Positions 46,749 to 54,877 of a DNA stretch of 64,000 nucleotides are shown here, one piece after another (the stretch's first letter is position 1; the number at the start of each line of letters is the position of its first letter). The notes below the pieces were generated by a model, which was given only the letters and a program-made list of their open reading frames with translations, was not told the DNA's origin and ran no database searches. The position numbers and the translations under genes are program-made. Origin of the DNA: Streptomyces sp. VRA16 Mangrove soil (lineage in GTDB: Bacteria; Actinomycetota; Actinomycetes; Streptomycetales; Streptomycetaceae); contig NZ_JAFVLN010000006.1 of NCBI RefSeq assembly GCF_017377775.1, positions 463,668 to 527,667 of the forward strand. Reading direction: 5' to 3'.

Positions 46749-48380
46749 ATGACCAGCTCTGCCCGTCCGTCCCGTCGCCGTCCCTCTCGTCCCGCCGCAG
46801 GGAAGCGTCGCGGCTCCGAGCAGCAGCGCAGGCAACAGCCCACGCCGCCGCGCGAGTTCACCATGCCGGAGAACACCACCCCCGCGCTGCCGCCGGTCGC
46901 CGACTTCGCCGACCTCGACATGCCCGCCGCCCTGCTGAAGACGCTGGGTGAGCAGGGCGTCACCGAGCCGTTCCCCATCCAGGCGGCGACGCTCCCCAAC
47001 TCTCTCGCCGGACGCGACCTGCTCGGCCGCGGCCGCACCGGCTCCGGCAAGACCCTCGCCTTCGGGCTCCCCCTGATCGCCCGCACCGCCGGCAGCAAGG
47101 CCGAGCCGAAGGCGCCGCTCGCCCTCGTCCTCGTCCCCACACGCGAGCTCGCGCAGCAGGTCACCGACGCTCTGACCCCGTACGCCGGTGCGCTGCGCCT
47201 GCGTCTCGCCACCGTCGTCGGCGGCATGTCGATCTCCCGCCAGGCGGGCGCGCTGCGTCGCGGCGCCGAGGTCGTCGTCGCCACCCCCGGCCGCCTCAAG
47301 GACCTCATCGAGCGCGGCGACGTCGAGCTCGGCCAGGTGCGCATCACGGTCCTCGACGAGGCCGACCAGATGGCCGACATGGGCTTCATGCCGCAGGTCA
47401 CCGCCCTGCTCAAGCAGGTCGCTCCCGGCGGCCAGACCATGCTGTTCTCGGCGACGCTCGACCAGAACGTGGACCGGCTGGTCAAGCAGTTCCTCTCCGA
47501 CCCGGTCGTGCACTCCGTCGACCCGTCGGCCGGCGCCGTCACGACCATGGAGCACCACGTCCTGCACCTCCAGGACGAGACCGACAAGAAGGCCGTCACG
47601 GCCCGGATCGCCGCCCGCGACGGCCGCGTGATCCTCTTCGTCGACACCAAGCGCTCCGCCGACCGCCTCGCCAAGCGACTCCTCGCGAACGGCGTCTACG
47701 CGGCCCCGCTGCACGGCGGCCGCAGCCAGCCGCAGCGCAACCGCACCCTGGAGCAGTTCAAGGACGGCCGCGTCACCGCGCTCGTCGCCACGAACGTCGC
47801 CGCGCGCGGCATCCACGTCGACGACCTCGACCTCGTCGTGAACGTCGACCCGCCGACCGAGCACAAGGACTACCTGCACCGCGGCGGCCGCACCGCGCGC
47901 GCCGGCGAGTCCGGCAGCGTCGTCACACTCGTGCTGCCCGAGCAGAAGCGCGAGGTACAGCGACTGATGCGGCACGCCGGCATCCAGCCGCGTACGACGC
48001 AGGTCCGTTCCACCGACGAGGAACTGGTGGAGATCACCGGCGCGCGTGAGCCGTCCGGTGTCGCCGTGGTCATCGCCGTTCCGGAGCCCACGCCCGCCCA
48101 GGCGGGCGACGCCTCCAAGCCGCGCAGGTCGCGTCGTTCGCGCGGCTCCCGCGGTGCGGGCAGCGGCGCGGGCAAGCCGGCCGCCGAGGGGCAGCAGCGC
48201 CAGCCGCGCCAGCCGCGTTCGGCGAACGCCGCCAAGGCGGGCGCCGGTTCCGGCGCCACGTCCGGTACGGCTGCGGGCGGCGCGCGACGCCGTTCCGGCG
48301 GCGCCGGTGCCGCCGCCAAGACCGGGGCCGCTGCCGGGGGCAACCGCCGTGGTCGCGGTCCCCGCCAGGCTGCGGCGTAA
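46749..48380 (+). CDS. DEAD-box ATP-dependent RNA helicase
   Basis: A 543-residue RNA helicase. The Q motif PFPIQAATLP, motif I GRTGSGKT, DEAD box ITVLDEADQMADMGFMPQV, SAT motif MLFSATLDQNVDRL, and motif VI region YLHRGGRTARAGESGS are in order. About 60 basic residues before the core and a ~120-residue Arg/Ser/Gly/Ala-rich tail probably bind RNA. GGAAGG precedes ATG 46749; an inner ATG at 46863 is the alternative. The place behind a cold-shock gene suggests a shared role in RNA unfolding at low temperature. Confidence 0.94.
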   Translation: MTSSARPSRRRPSRPAAGKRRGSEQQRRQQPTPPREFTMPENTTPALPPVADFADLDMPAALLKTLGEQGVTEPFPIQAATLPNSLAGRDLLGRGRTGSGKTLAFGLPLIARTAGSKAEPKAPLALVLVPTRELAQQVTDALTPYAGALRLRLATVVGGMSISRQAGALRRGAEVVVATPGRLKDLIERGDVELGQVRITVLDEADQMADMGFMPQVTALLKQVAPGGQTMLFSATLDQNVDRLVKQFLSDPVVHSVDPSAGAVTTMEHHVLHLQDETDKKAVTARIAARDGRVILFVDTKRSADRLAKRLLANGVYAAPLHGGRSQPQRNRTLEQFKDGRVTALVATNVAARGIHVDDLDLVVNVDPPTEHKDYLHRGGRTARAGESGSVVTLVLPEQKREVQRLMRHAGIQPRTTQVRSTDEELVEITGAREPSGVAVVIAVPEPTPAQAGDASKPRRSRRSRGSRGAGSGAGKPAAEGQQRQPRQPRSANAAKAGAGSGATSGTAAGGARRRSGGAGAAAKTGAAAGGNRRGRGPRQAAA

Positions 48381-48400
48381 CCCACGGTGCGGCGGAGCCG

Positions 48401-49384
48401 TCAGGCGAAGGCGTCCACGCCCGTCAGCTCCGCCGACAGAGCCCACAACCGGGCCGCCGCCTCCGGGTCGCGCGCCCACGACTTGACCCCGCCGACGAGC
48501 ATGTCGTCGGCGTCGTCAGGCACGGATTCGGCCAGGTCGCAGTCCTGGCAGTAGGCGCCCCCGTACGCGCCGCCGTCCGCGTCCAGGAGCGGGGACGTCG
48601 CCGCCCAGACACTGGTCGCCGCGCCCTGCTCCGGCGTCTTGAAACCGGCCGGCGGCGCACCCGTCTCCGTCAGCCAGCCGCGCCCGGCCCACTCCTCGCG
48701 CGGGATGTGCCGCTGCAACGGCGTCAGGATCGAACCCGGGTGCACGGCGTACGCACGGACGCCGCTCGCCGCGCCGAGCCGGTCCAGGTGCAGCGCGAAG
48801 AGGGCGTTGGCCGTCTTGGCCTGACCGTAGGCGAGCCAACGGTCGTATCCGGTACGGAAGTCGATGTCGTCCCAGCGGATGCCGGTCAGGAAATGGCCTG
48901 AGGACGTCAGCGAGACGACCCGGGCGCCGCTCGGCGCGAGCGCCGGACGCAGCTGGTTCACCAGCGCGAAATGCCCCAGATGATTCGTCGCGAACTGGAA
49001 CTCCCGGCCCCGGCCCACTCGTTGTTCAGGTGTCGCCATCACCCCCGCGTTGGCGATGAGCAGGTCGAGGGTGCGGCCCGAGTCCAGGACGCCGCCGGCG
49101 AAGGCGCGCACGCTCTCCAGGTCCGACAGATCGAGCGCGGCCACGTCCGTGCCGGGGATGTCGTGCAGCGCCGCGCGCGCCGTCTCCGGGCGCCGCGCGG
49201 GCACGATCACGCGCGCGCCCGCCCCGGCCAGCGCCCGCGTCGTCTCCAGGCCCAGGCCCGAGTACCCGCCGGTGACCAGAGCCGTCCTGCCGGTCAGATC
49301 GACACCGGCGGCGACTTCGGCCGCCGTGCTGTGCGCCCCGAAGCCGCTGCCGATCCTGTGCTGAGGTGTGCTGGAGGTTCCCAT
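48401..49384 (-). CDS. SDR-family oxidoreductase
   Basis: A 327-residue extended SDR of the WW-domain oxidoreductase/retinol dehydrogenase-like group. NADP site TALVTGGYSGLGLETTRALA, VPARRPETARAALHD, NAGVMATP, active-site region VVSLTSSGHFLTGIRWDDID, and YxxxK as YGQAKTANALFALHL. ATG 49384 fits the usual N terminus; the frame is open to 49435. It is convergent with the helicase gene and separated from both steroid-type blocks. No sign that it belongs to the KstR2 regulon. Confidence 0.88.
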   Translation of the reverse strand: MGTSSTPQHRIGSGFGAHSTAAEVAAGVDLTGRTALVTGGYSGLGLETTRALAGAGARVIVPARRPETARAALHDIPGTDVAALDLSDLESVRAFAGGVLDSGRTLDLLIANAGVMATPEQRVGRGREFQFATNHLGHFALVNQLRPALAPSGARVVSLTSSGHFLTGIRWDDIDFRTGYDRWLAYGQAKTANALFALHLDRLGAASGVRAYAVHPGSILTPLQRHIPREEWAGRGWLTETGAPPAGFKTPEQGAATSVWAATSPLLDADGGAYGGAYCQDCDLAESVPDDADDMLVGGVKSWARDPEAAARLWALSAELTGVDAFA

Positions 49385-49461
49385 GCCCGGGACGCTAGGA
49401 GTTGGAGTGCACACGAGGGCAAGCCGACCCGCCACGCGGCAGCCCCGAGCCCGGAGGCCGA

Positions 49462-50418
49462 TCAGCCGACGAGCCGGGCGCGCAGGCGCGCGACGGTGCG
49501 CCGGTCGACGCCGAGGCCCTCACGGACGTACCGGCCGAGACTTCCGTAGTCGTCGTGCACCTGGTCGAGGGCGGCCGCGAGGTACTCGACGCGCACCTCC
49601 TGGACCGGGATCAGCAGGTCGGGGTTCTGCATCTGCCCCGACTGTGCGAGCGCCGCGCGGGTGCGTGCGTCGTACGCGGCGCGGAACGTGTTGGACGCCA
49701 AGTAGTCGGCCACGGCGTCCTGCCGGCCCACGCCGAGCAGGCGCAGCAGGACATAGGTCGCCCAGCCGGTGCGGTCCTTGCCGGAGGTGCAGTGGTACAG
49801 CAGCGCGCCGCGCCCGCCGTACGCGATGTCGTGCAGCGTCGCCGCGAACTGCGCGCGGTTGTCGGTGTCCGAGACGAACATCGGGTAGACACCGCGCATG
49901 AACGCGGCCGCCTTGCCGTTGCCGAGCAGTTCCTCCTGCGTGGCCGGGTCCCCGGCCGCGATCACGCCGAGGAGCTGGGCGTACAGGCCGTTGTCCGAGA
50001 CCGGCCGGGACGTGGGCGCGAGCCCCGGAGGCAGCCGGTCCGCGCCGTCGTACCGGAGCTCCAACGGGACCCGGAAATCGACGACTTGGCGCAGCCCGAG
50101 CCCCCCGAGCGTCGCCACGTCGGCGTCGGTGACCTTGCTCAGTGCGTCGGCGCGGTACACCGCCCCGTACCGGACGCGGCCGCCCGCGGCGCGGTAGCCA
50201 CCGATGTCGCGGACGTTCACCGCGCCACCCTGCAAGAGGATGTGCCGGATCGCGCCCGTGGAGCGGGGCGCGGCGGAGGCCGCCGGGGCGGCGCCGGCAC
50301 CGGCCAGGGCCGCCGTGCCGAGCGCGGCGCCCAGCAGACGGCGCCGCGAGAGCGGCACCGGACTGATACGTGTCACTGCCGTGCGTGCGGAAGTACCGGG
50401 GAGCGAGCTGCCTGACAT
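49462..50418 (-). CDS. Secreted tyrosine-protein phosphatase (IphP/MptpB type)
   Basis: A 318-residue protein. The twin-arginine-like signal LSRRRLLGAALGTAALAGAG with A-x-A cleavage near ASAAPRS sends it out of the cell. The phosphatase P-loop is LLYHCTSGKDRTGWATYVLL (HCxxGKDR), with the upstream family segment VNVRDIGGYRAAGGRVRYG and the RADALSKVTDADVATL helix. It lies between the SDR and ipdC and is 37 bases from ipdC, on the same strand. Its substrate, a protein or phosphoinositide, is unknown. Its place next to the ipd genes looks accidental. Confidence 0.92.
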   Translation of the reverse strand: MSGSSLPGTSARTAVTRISPVPLSRRRLLGAALGTAALAGAGAAPAASAAPRSTGAIRHILLQGGAVNVRDIGGYRAAGGRVRYGAVYRADALSKVTDADVATLGGLGLRQVVDFRVPLELRYDGADRLPPGLAPTSRPVSDNGLYAQLLGVIAAGDPATQEELLGNGKAAAFMRGVYPMFVSDTDNRAQFAATLHDIAYGGRGALLYHCTSGKDRTGWATYVLLRLLGVGRQDAVADYLASNTFRAAYDARTRAALAQSGQMQNPDLLIPVQEVRVEYLAAALDQVHDDYGSLGRYVREGLGVDRRTVARLRARLVG

Positions 50419-50455
50419 AGGTGAACTCCCTTACGGAAGCGGTGAGATCGGCGGA

Positions 50456-51526
50456 TCACCCTGGTGTCGGCAGGGTGCCGAGCACGTGCCGGGCCTCGGC
50501 CATCACGCGGGTCACGAGTTCCTCACAGCTGGGCAGGTCCTCGATCACCCCCGCGACCTGGCCCGACGCCATGACGCCGAGGTCGGTGCGGCCCTCGACC
50601 ATGGAGGCCTTCAGAAGCATCGGAGTGTTGGCGGCGAGCAGGACCTGGCTCCACGTGAGGTCCTTGCCGTGCTTCATCGCGAGCCCGTCCCTGACCATCT
50701 GCGACCAGGACAGGCCGGACAGCTTCTTGAAACCGGCGGCACGCCGGACCGCCTGCAGCAACGCCCCGGCGCGGCTGCCGCCTTCGAGCGAGTCGACGAG
50801 GTCCGTCCGCAGCATGCGGTGCGGCAACCCGTCCACGGCGGTCGTCACCGTGACGTCCTTGACGCTCGCCGCGAGGTACTTCGCCTTGACCGCGTCCGGG
50901 ACGGTGGAGTCGGAGGTGAGCAGGAAACGGGTGCCCATCGCGATCCCCGCCGCCCCGTAGGCGAGCGCGGCGACCAGGCCGCGCCCGTCGTGGAAGCCGC
51001 CCGCCCCGACGACGGGTATGTCCACGGCGTCCACCACCTGCGGCAGCAGCACGGAGGTCGCCACCTCGCCGGTGTGGCCGCCGCCCTCCCCGCCCTGCAC
51101 GATCACCGCGTCCGCGCCCCACGCCGCGACCTTCTCGGCGTGCCGGCGGGCGCCGATGGAGGGGATGACGACGACGCCCGCGTCCTTCAGCTCGGCGATC
51201 AGGTCGCGCGAGGGCGCCAGCGCGAACGAGGCCACCTTCACACCCTCGTCCACGATCACCTTGACCCGCTCGCGCGCGTCCCCCGCGTCGGCCCGCAGAT
51301 TCACCCCGAAGGGGTTGCCGGTCCGTGCCTTCACCTCGCGTACCGCCGAACGGAGTTGGCCGAGCGTCATGGTCGCGGAGGCGAGGATGCCGAGCGCGCC
51401 CGCGTTCGCCGCCGCGGAGACCAGCCGAGGCCCCGCCACCCAGCCCATCCCGGTCTGCACGAGAGGGTGGCGGATGCCGATGAGCTTGGTCAGGGGAGTG
51501 TCGAGGGTGAACTCGGCGCCGCTCAT
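50456..51526 (-). CDS. ipdC: IpdC, flavin oxidoreductase of steroid C/D ring degradation
   Basis: A 356-residue nitronate monooxygenase-like FMN barrel. The start LTKLIGIRHPLVQTGMGWVA, GGLGILASATMTL-like segment, GADAVIVQGGEGGGHTGEVA, GIAMGTRFLLTSDSTVPDAV and the end QVLLAANTPMLLKASMVEGR closely match recalled IpdC (Rv3553), which introduces a ring double bond in a HIP-derived CoA thioester before ring cleavage. Its ATG overlaps the ipdB stop by 4 bases. It is the last gene of the echA20-ipdA-ipdB-ipdC operon. Confidence 0.87.
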   Translation of the reverse strand: MSGAEFTLDTPLTKLIGIRHPLVQTGMGWVAGPRLVSAAANAGALGILASATMTLGQLRSAVREVKARTGNPFGVNLRADAGDARERVKVIVDEGVKVASFALAPSRDLIAELKDAGVVVIPSIGARRHAEKVAAWGADAVIVQGGEGGGHTGEVATSVLLPQVVDAVDIPVVGAGGFHDGRGLVAALAYGAAGIAMGTRFLLTSDSTVPDAVKAKYLAASVKDVTVTTAVDGLPHRMLRTDLVDSLEGGSRAGALLQAVRRAAGFKKLSGLSWSQMVRDGLAMKHGKDLTWSQVLLAANTPMLLKASMVEGRTDLGVMASGQVAGVIEDLPSCEELVTRVMAEARHVLGTLPTPG

Positions 51527-52290
51527 GAGGACGTGACCTCGCGCTCCCGCAGCGTCGTCGGGTCGATGACCTCACGGATCAGCCGCAGCTCCGCCGCGGT
51601 CGGCTCGCGCGTGAAGGGCACCTCGCCGTCCTCCGGAAGCGCGAGCGCGAACCCGGTCGCCTCACGCACCTCCTCGACCGTGACACCCGGATGCACGGAA
51701 GCGAGCCGCATCGTGTGATCCGGTGTCGCGAAGTCGAGGACCGCCAGATTCGTGACCACCCGGGGCAACCGGTGATAGCGCGTGGCGGAGGGCCCGGCGG
51801 CGGCCGCGCTGTCGTAGCCCACCCCGCTGATCATGTCGACCTTCTCGACGAACACGCGCGTGCTGTGCCGGGGTACCCAGTAACTCACCGGATTGTTCAG
51901 CGTGTTGACCGGAGCGCCACGCACGCCGAGCAGCTGCCGGTCGGGGCGCGACCAGTCACCGATGCACGAGATGTTCTGGTTGCCGAACCGGTCGAGCTGG
52001 CTGGCGCCCATCATCACGTGCCGGTCGCCGCCGGTGACCATCGCCAGATGCTGCCGGTACGGCAGCCAGCCTTCCGGCGTCCCGTCGAGGCCGACCAGCA
52101 TCGCCTCACCGTCGGTGAGCAGCAGATCCGGCGCGAACGTCCGCCTGGCCAGACGCGCCCCGACCGAGGGGATCAGGCCCATGGGGCTGGCCAGCACCTC
52201 GCCGTTGTCCCGCCAGGCCTCCGCGCAGGCGATCACGCAGTACTCGGCGCGGGTCACAGCCGTCGTGGCGACGGTCTCGGAGGTGGTCAT
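51523..52290 (-). CDS. ipdB: IpdB, beta subunit of ring-C-cleaving CoA-transferase-like hydrolase
   Basis: A 255-residue CoA-transferase family I beta-type subunit. Family segments are GLIPSVGARLARRTFAPDLL, GDRHVMMGASQLDRFGNQNI and HSTRVFVEKVDMISGVGYDS. With IpdA it opens the last steroid ring by a hydrolytic retro-Claisen reaction on COCHEA-CoA rather than transferring CoA. The ATG overlaps ipdA and the stop overlaps ipdC by 4 bases each. Identification rests on both the sequence and the operon order matching Rv3552. Confidence 0.87.
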   Translation of the reverse strand: MTTSETVATTAVTRAEYCVIACAEAWRDNGEVLASPMGLIPSVGARLARRTFAPDLLLTDGEAMLVGLDGTPEGWLPYRQHLAMVTGGDRHVMMGASQLDRFGNQNISCIGDWSRPDRQLLGVRGAPVNTLNNPVSYWVPRHSTRVFVEKVDMISGVGYDSAAAAGPSATRYHRLPRVVTNLAVLDFATPDHTMRLASVHPGVTVEEVREATGFALALPEDGEVPFTREPTAAELRLIREVIDPTTLREREVTSS

Positions 52291-53135
52291 TTCTGCTCCT
52301 CGTGCCAGGCCTGTACGGCGCTCTGATACTGCTTCTCGTCGCCGTCCTGCGGCAGGAAACGGGCGGCGAACTCGGGCCAGGGCGTGGTCGCGTACATCTT
52401 CTGGAACGCCTCGTCGCGATCGTGGTCGGGAACGCAGGACGTGAAGTGCGCGCCGTTCGGTGTCTCGACGACCCCGGTCACCGCGTGCCGCTTGAGGAGC
52501 AGCGACTGCGGCACGACGTCGGCGGCGAACCCGTCGACGAGTCGCTCACAGGAGACGTACGCCGCGTCCGCCGCCTCGCAGAACAGATCGTCGAAGTACG
52601 GGTCGGGGCCCAGGTACTGGCCGTTGCCCGTACGGTCCGCCCGGTTCACATGGACCAGCGCCGCGTCCAGCCGCAGGGCGGGCATCGCGACGAACGTCTC
52701 CCCGTCCTCGTACGGTGACGTGACCGTCCTGAGGTCCGGGTTCACCCGCATCACGTCCGAGCCGATACCGGCCCTGACCGGCAGGAACGGCAGCCGGTTC
52801 GCCGCGGCGTGCAGCCCCCACATGAACATCGCCTCGTCGACCTCCATCAGCTCGAACGCGCCGCGCTGGCGCGCCGCCCGGAAGTTCGGCTCGAGCGGGA
52901 TGGAGTCGAGCGTCGCGAACGCGGCGATCAGCTTGCGGATCTTCCCGGCGGCGGCCAGCAGGCCGACGTCAGGACCGCCGTACGAGACCACGGTCAGGTC
53001 CGTGACATCGCTGCGCAGCAGGGCGCGCACCAGCGCCATCGGCTTGCGGCGCGAGCCCCAGCCGCCGATGCCGATCGTCATGCCGCTGCGCAGCCGGGCG
53101 ACGACCTCTTCGGGCGTCATCGTCTTGTCGGACAT
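52287..53135 (-). CDS. ipdA: IpdA, alpha subunit of ring-C-cleaving CoA-transferase-like hydrolase
   Basis: A 282-residue CoA-transferase alpha-type subunit. Seen are the start MTPEEVVARLRSGMTIGIGG, then WGSRRKPMALVRALLRSDVT, VSYGGPDVGLLAAAGKI and the late segment HAVTGVVETPNGAHFTSCVP. IpdAB cleaves ring C of steroid nuclei after EchA20 has opened ring D (known for M. tuberculosis Rv3551/3552). Starts 2 bases from the echA20 stop and overlaps ipdB by 4 bases. It is a normal length with no frame damage. Confidence 0.87.
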   Translation of the reverse strand: MSDKTMTPEEVVARLRSGMTIGIGGWGSRRKPMALVRALLRSDVTDLTVVSYGGPDVGLLAAAGKIRKLIAAFATLDSIPLEPNFRAARQRGAFELMEVDEAMFMWGLHAAANRLPFLPVRAGIGSDVMRVNPDLRTVTSPYEDGETFVAMPALRLDAALVHVNRADRTGNGQYLGPDPYFDDLFCEAADAAYVSCERLVDGFAADVVPQSLLLKRHAVTGVVETPNGAHFTSCVPDHDRDEAFQKMYATTPWPEFAARFLPQDGDEKQYQSAVQAWHEEQK

Positions 53136-53137
53136 GG

Positions 53138-54004
53138 TCAGTTGTCCTCCTGCCCGTGTCGGTCGGACTGCTGGTGCTGTTCGGCCTGCGCGCGCTGATC
53201 TGGCTGCTCACGTTGCTCACGTTGCTCATGTCGCTCACGCTGTTCGCGGTCGCCGAAGGTGTCGCGGACGCGGTCGGCGACGCCGCTGAGGTTCGCCTCG
53301 AACGTGAAGCCCTGCTCGAAGCGGTAGCTGCGGTGGACGTCGACCGGGTCGATCCCGTTCAGCGCGGCCTTCGCGAGTCGGATGAGGGAGCCGTCCTTGC
53401 GGGCGATGTCGCGGGCCAGCTCCAGCGCTGCTTCGTGCAGCCGTGGGCGTGGGACGACCTGCCACACCGAGCCGTGGGCGTGCAGCTCGGCGGCCGTGAC
53501 GGTGCGCGAGGTGTAGAAGAGGGCGCGCATCAGATGCTGGGGGACCAGGCGGGAGAGGTGCGTGGCGGCGCCGAGCGCGCCGCGGTCCAGCTCGGGGAGG
53601 CCGAACGTGGCGTCGTCGCTCGCCACGATCGCGTCCGCGTTCCCCACCAGCCCGATGCCGCCGCCCAGACAGAAACCGCCGACCGCCGCCACCACCGGGA
53701 CCTCGCACTGGTACACCGCCGAGAACGCCTCGTAGCAGCCGCGGTTGGCGCCGACCAGGGCGGTGTGCCCGCCGGCCGCGGACGCCGTCTCGCGCTGCAT
53801 CTCCTTGATGTCCACCCCCGCGTTGAATCCCCTGCTGTCCTCGGCCGCCGTGAGCACCACGCAGTTGACGTCCGGGTCGCGGCCCGCGGAGCGCACCGCG
53901 TCCGCCAGGTCGTACCAACCCCGCACCGGCAGCGCGTTGACGGGAGGGAAGTCGACCGTGACGACCGAGATCCCCTTTTCGGGTGAGGAGGTGGAGACAC
54001 CCAT
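53138..54004 (-). CDS. echA20: EchA20, ring-D-opening crotonase, with a charged C-terminal extension
   Basis: A 288-residue crotonase-fold hydrolase. Diagnostic segments are TVDFPPVNALPVRGWYDLAD, RGFNAGVDIKEMQRETASAA, GGFCLGGGIGLVGNADAIVA and GALGAATHLSRLVPQHLMRA; the whole core closely matches recalled EchA20 (Rv3550), which opens steroid ring D. The core ends near residue 247. About 40 further residues rich in Gln, Glu, Arg and His follow, absent from the mycobacterial protein as recalled. It is the first gene of the minus-strand ipd operon, 20 bases behind the operator at 54025. Confidence 0.87.
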   Translation of the reverse strand: MGVSTSSPEKGISVVTVDFPPVNALPVRGWYDLADAVRSAGRDPDVNCVVLTAAEDSRGFNAGVDIKEMQRETASAAGGHTALVGANRGCYEAFSAVYQCEVPVVAAVGGFCLGGGIGLVGNADAIVASDDATFGLPELDRGALGAATHLSRLVPQHLMRALFYTSRTVTAAELHAHGSVWQVVPRPRLHEAALELARDIARKDGSLIRLAKAALNGIDPVDVHRSYRFEQGFTFEANLSGVADRVRDTFGDREQRERHEQREQREQPDQRAQAEQHQQSDRHGQEDN

Positions 54005-54024
54005 GGCGTTCAGCTACCTTTCCA

Positions 54025-54042
54025 CCTAACGTTTGTTTGGTA
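54025..54042. promoter_or_regulatory. Second KstR2-type operator, echA20 operon / SDR promoter
   Basis: CCTAACgtttGTTTGG (54025-54040) followed by TA has the same CCTAAC-N4-GTTTGG-TA pattern as the site at 43613. Its right half matches the mycobacterial KstR2 half-site, the left half less so. It sits in the 74-base gap between the divergent echA20 (54004) and SDR (54079) genes. Confidence 0.75.
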
Positions 54043-54078
54043 CGGCGACGACGTTAGCAGGCGGCGGGAGTCCAGGGA

Positions 54079-54876
54079 ATGGGTGCGAGGGCGGAAGGGG
54101 CGGACGCGATGGGCGGGGCGGACGGATCGCGCAAGGGGGATCTGAGCGGGCGGGTCGTGCTGGTGACGGGTGGGACGAGAGGAGTGGGGGCGGGGATCGC
54201 GGGGGCGTTCGCGCAGGCCGGGGCGCGGGTGGTGGCGTGCGCGCGCAGACCACCCGAAGTCCCCTTGAAAGGCTGCGAGTTCCTGTCCGTCGACCTGCGC
54301 GACGGTGCGGCCGTGCGCGAGATGGTCGCGGGGCTCGACCGGGTGGACGTGCTGGTCAACAACGCGGGCGGGACGTCGTACCGGCTGCTCGGCGCGAGCG
54401 ACGCCGAGCGGCACGCCCGGGTGATCGAGCTGAACCTGACGGTGCCGCTGACCGTGTCGCTGGCCGCCCGGGAGAAGCTCGCCGCCGCCCGGGGCTCCAT
54501 CGTGATGATCGGCAGCGTGAGCGGCACCCGCCCCTCGCCGGGCTCGGCGGCGTACGGCGCGGCGAAGGCGGGCCTGGAGAACCTGGCGCGGTCCATGGCC
54601 GTGGAGTGGGCCCCGGAGATACGGGTGAACACGCTGGTGCTCGGCATGGTGCGCACCGAACTCTCCGCACTGCACTACGGGGACGAGGACGGCATCGCCG
54701 CGGTCGGCGCGACCGTCCCGCTCGGCCGGCTGGCCGAACCGTGCGAGATAGGAGAGGCGGCCGTGTTCCTTGCGTCGGACGCGGCCTCGTACATCACCGG
54801 GTCGAGCCTGCTCGTGCACGGTGGCGGGGAGCGCCCCGCGTTCTTGGATGTGGCAACAGCCAATAGGGAGGCGTGA
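54079..54876 (+). CDS. SDR-family oxidoreductase, Rv3549c-like
   Basis: A 265-residue SDR. NAD site VVLVTGGTRGVGAGIAGAFA, LVNNAGGTSYRLLGASDAER, SIVMIGSVSGTRPSPGSAAY and the Y-x-x-x-K AYGAAKAGLENLARSMAVEW, with end SSLLVHGGGERPAFL. It closely matches what I recall of Rv3549c in the mycobacterial KstR2 regulon. ATG 54109 is a possible later start (GGAAGGGG upstream). It is divergent from echA20 across the operator and leads the next SDR gene. The exact step it catalyses is unknown. Confidence 0.84.
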   Translation: MGARAEGADAMGGADGSRKGDLSGRVVLVTGGTRGVGAGIAGAFAQAGARVVACARRPPEVPLKGCEFLSVDLRDGAAVREMVAGLDRVDVLVNNAGGTSYRLLGASDAERHARVIELNLTVPLTVSLAAREKLAAARGSIVMIGSVSGTRPSPGSAAYGAAKAGLENLARSMAVEWAPEIRVNTLVLGMVRTELSALHYGDEDGIAAVGATVPLGRLAEPCEIGEAAVFLASDAASYITGSSLLVHGGGERPAFLDVATANREA

Positions 54877-54877
54877 G

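Noticed and set aside
49462..50418. The phosphatase as part of the HIP operon
   Set aside because: 37-base gap, different function and a Tat signal; it is downstream of ipdC, with no motif tying it to the regulon.
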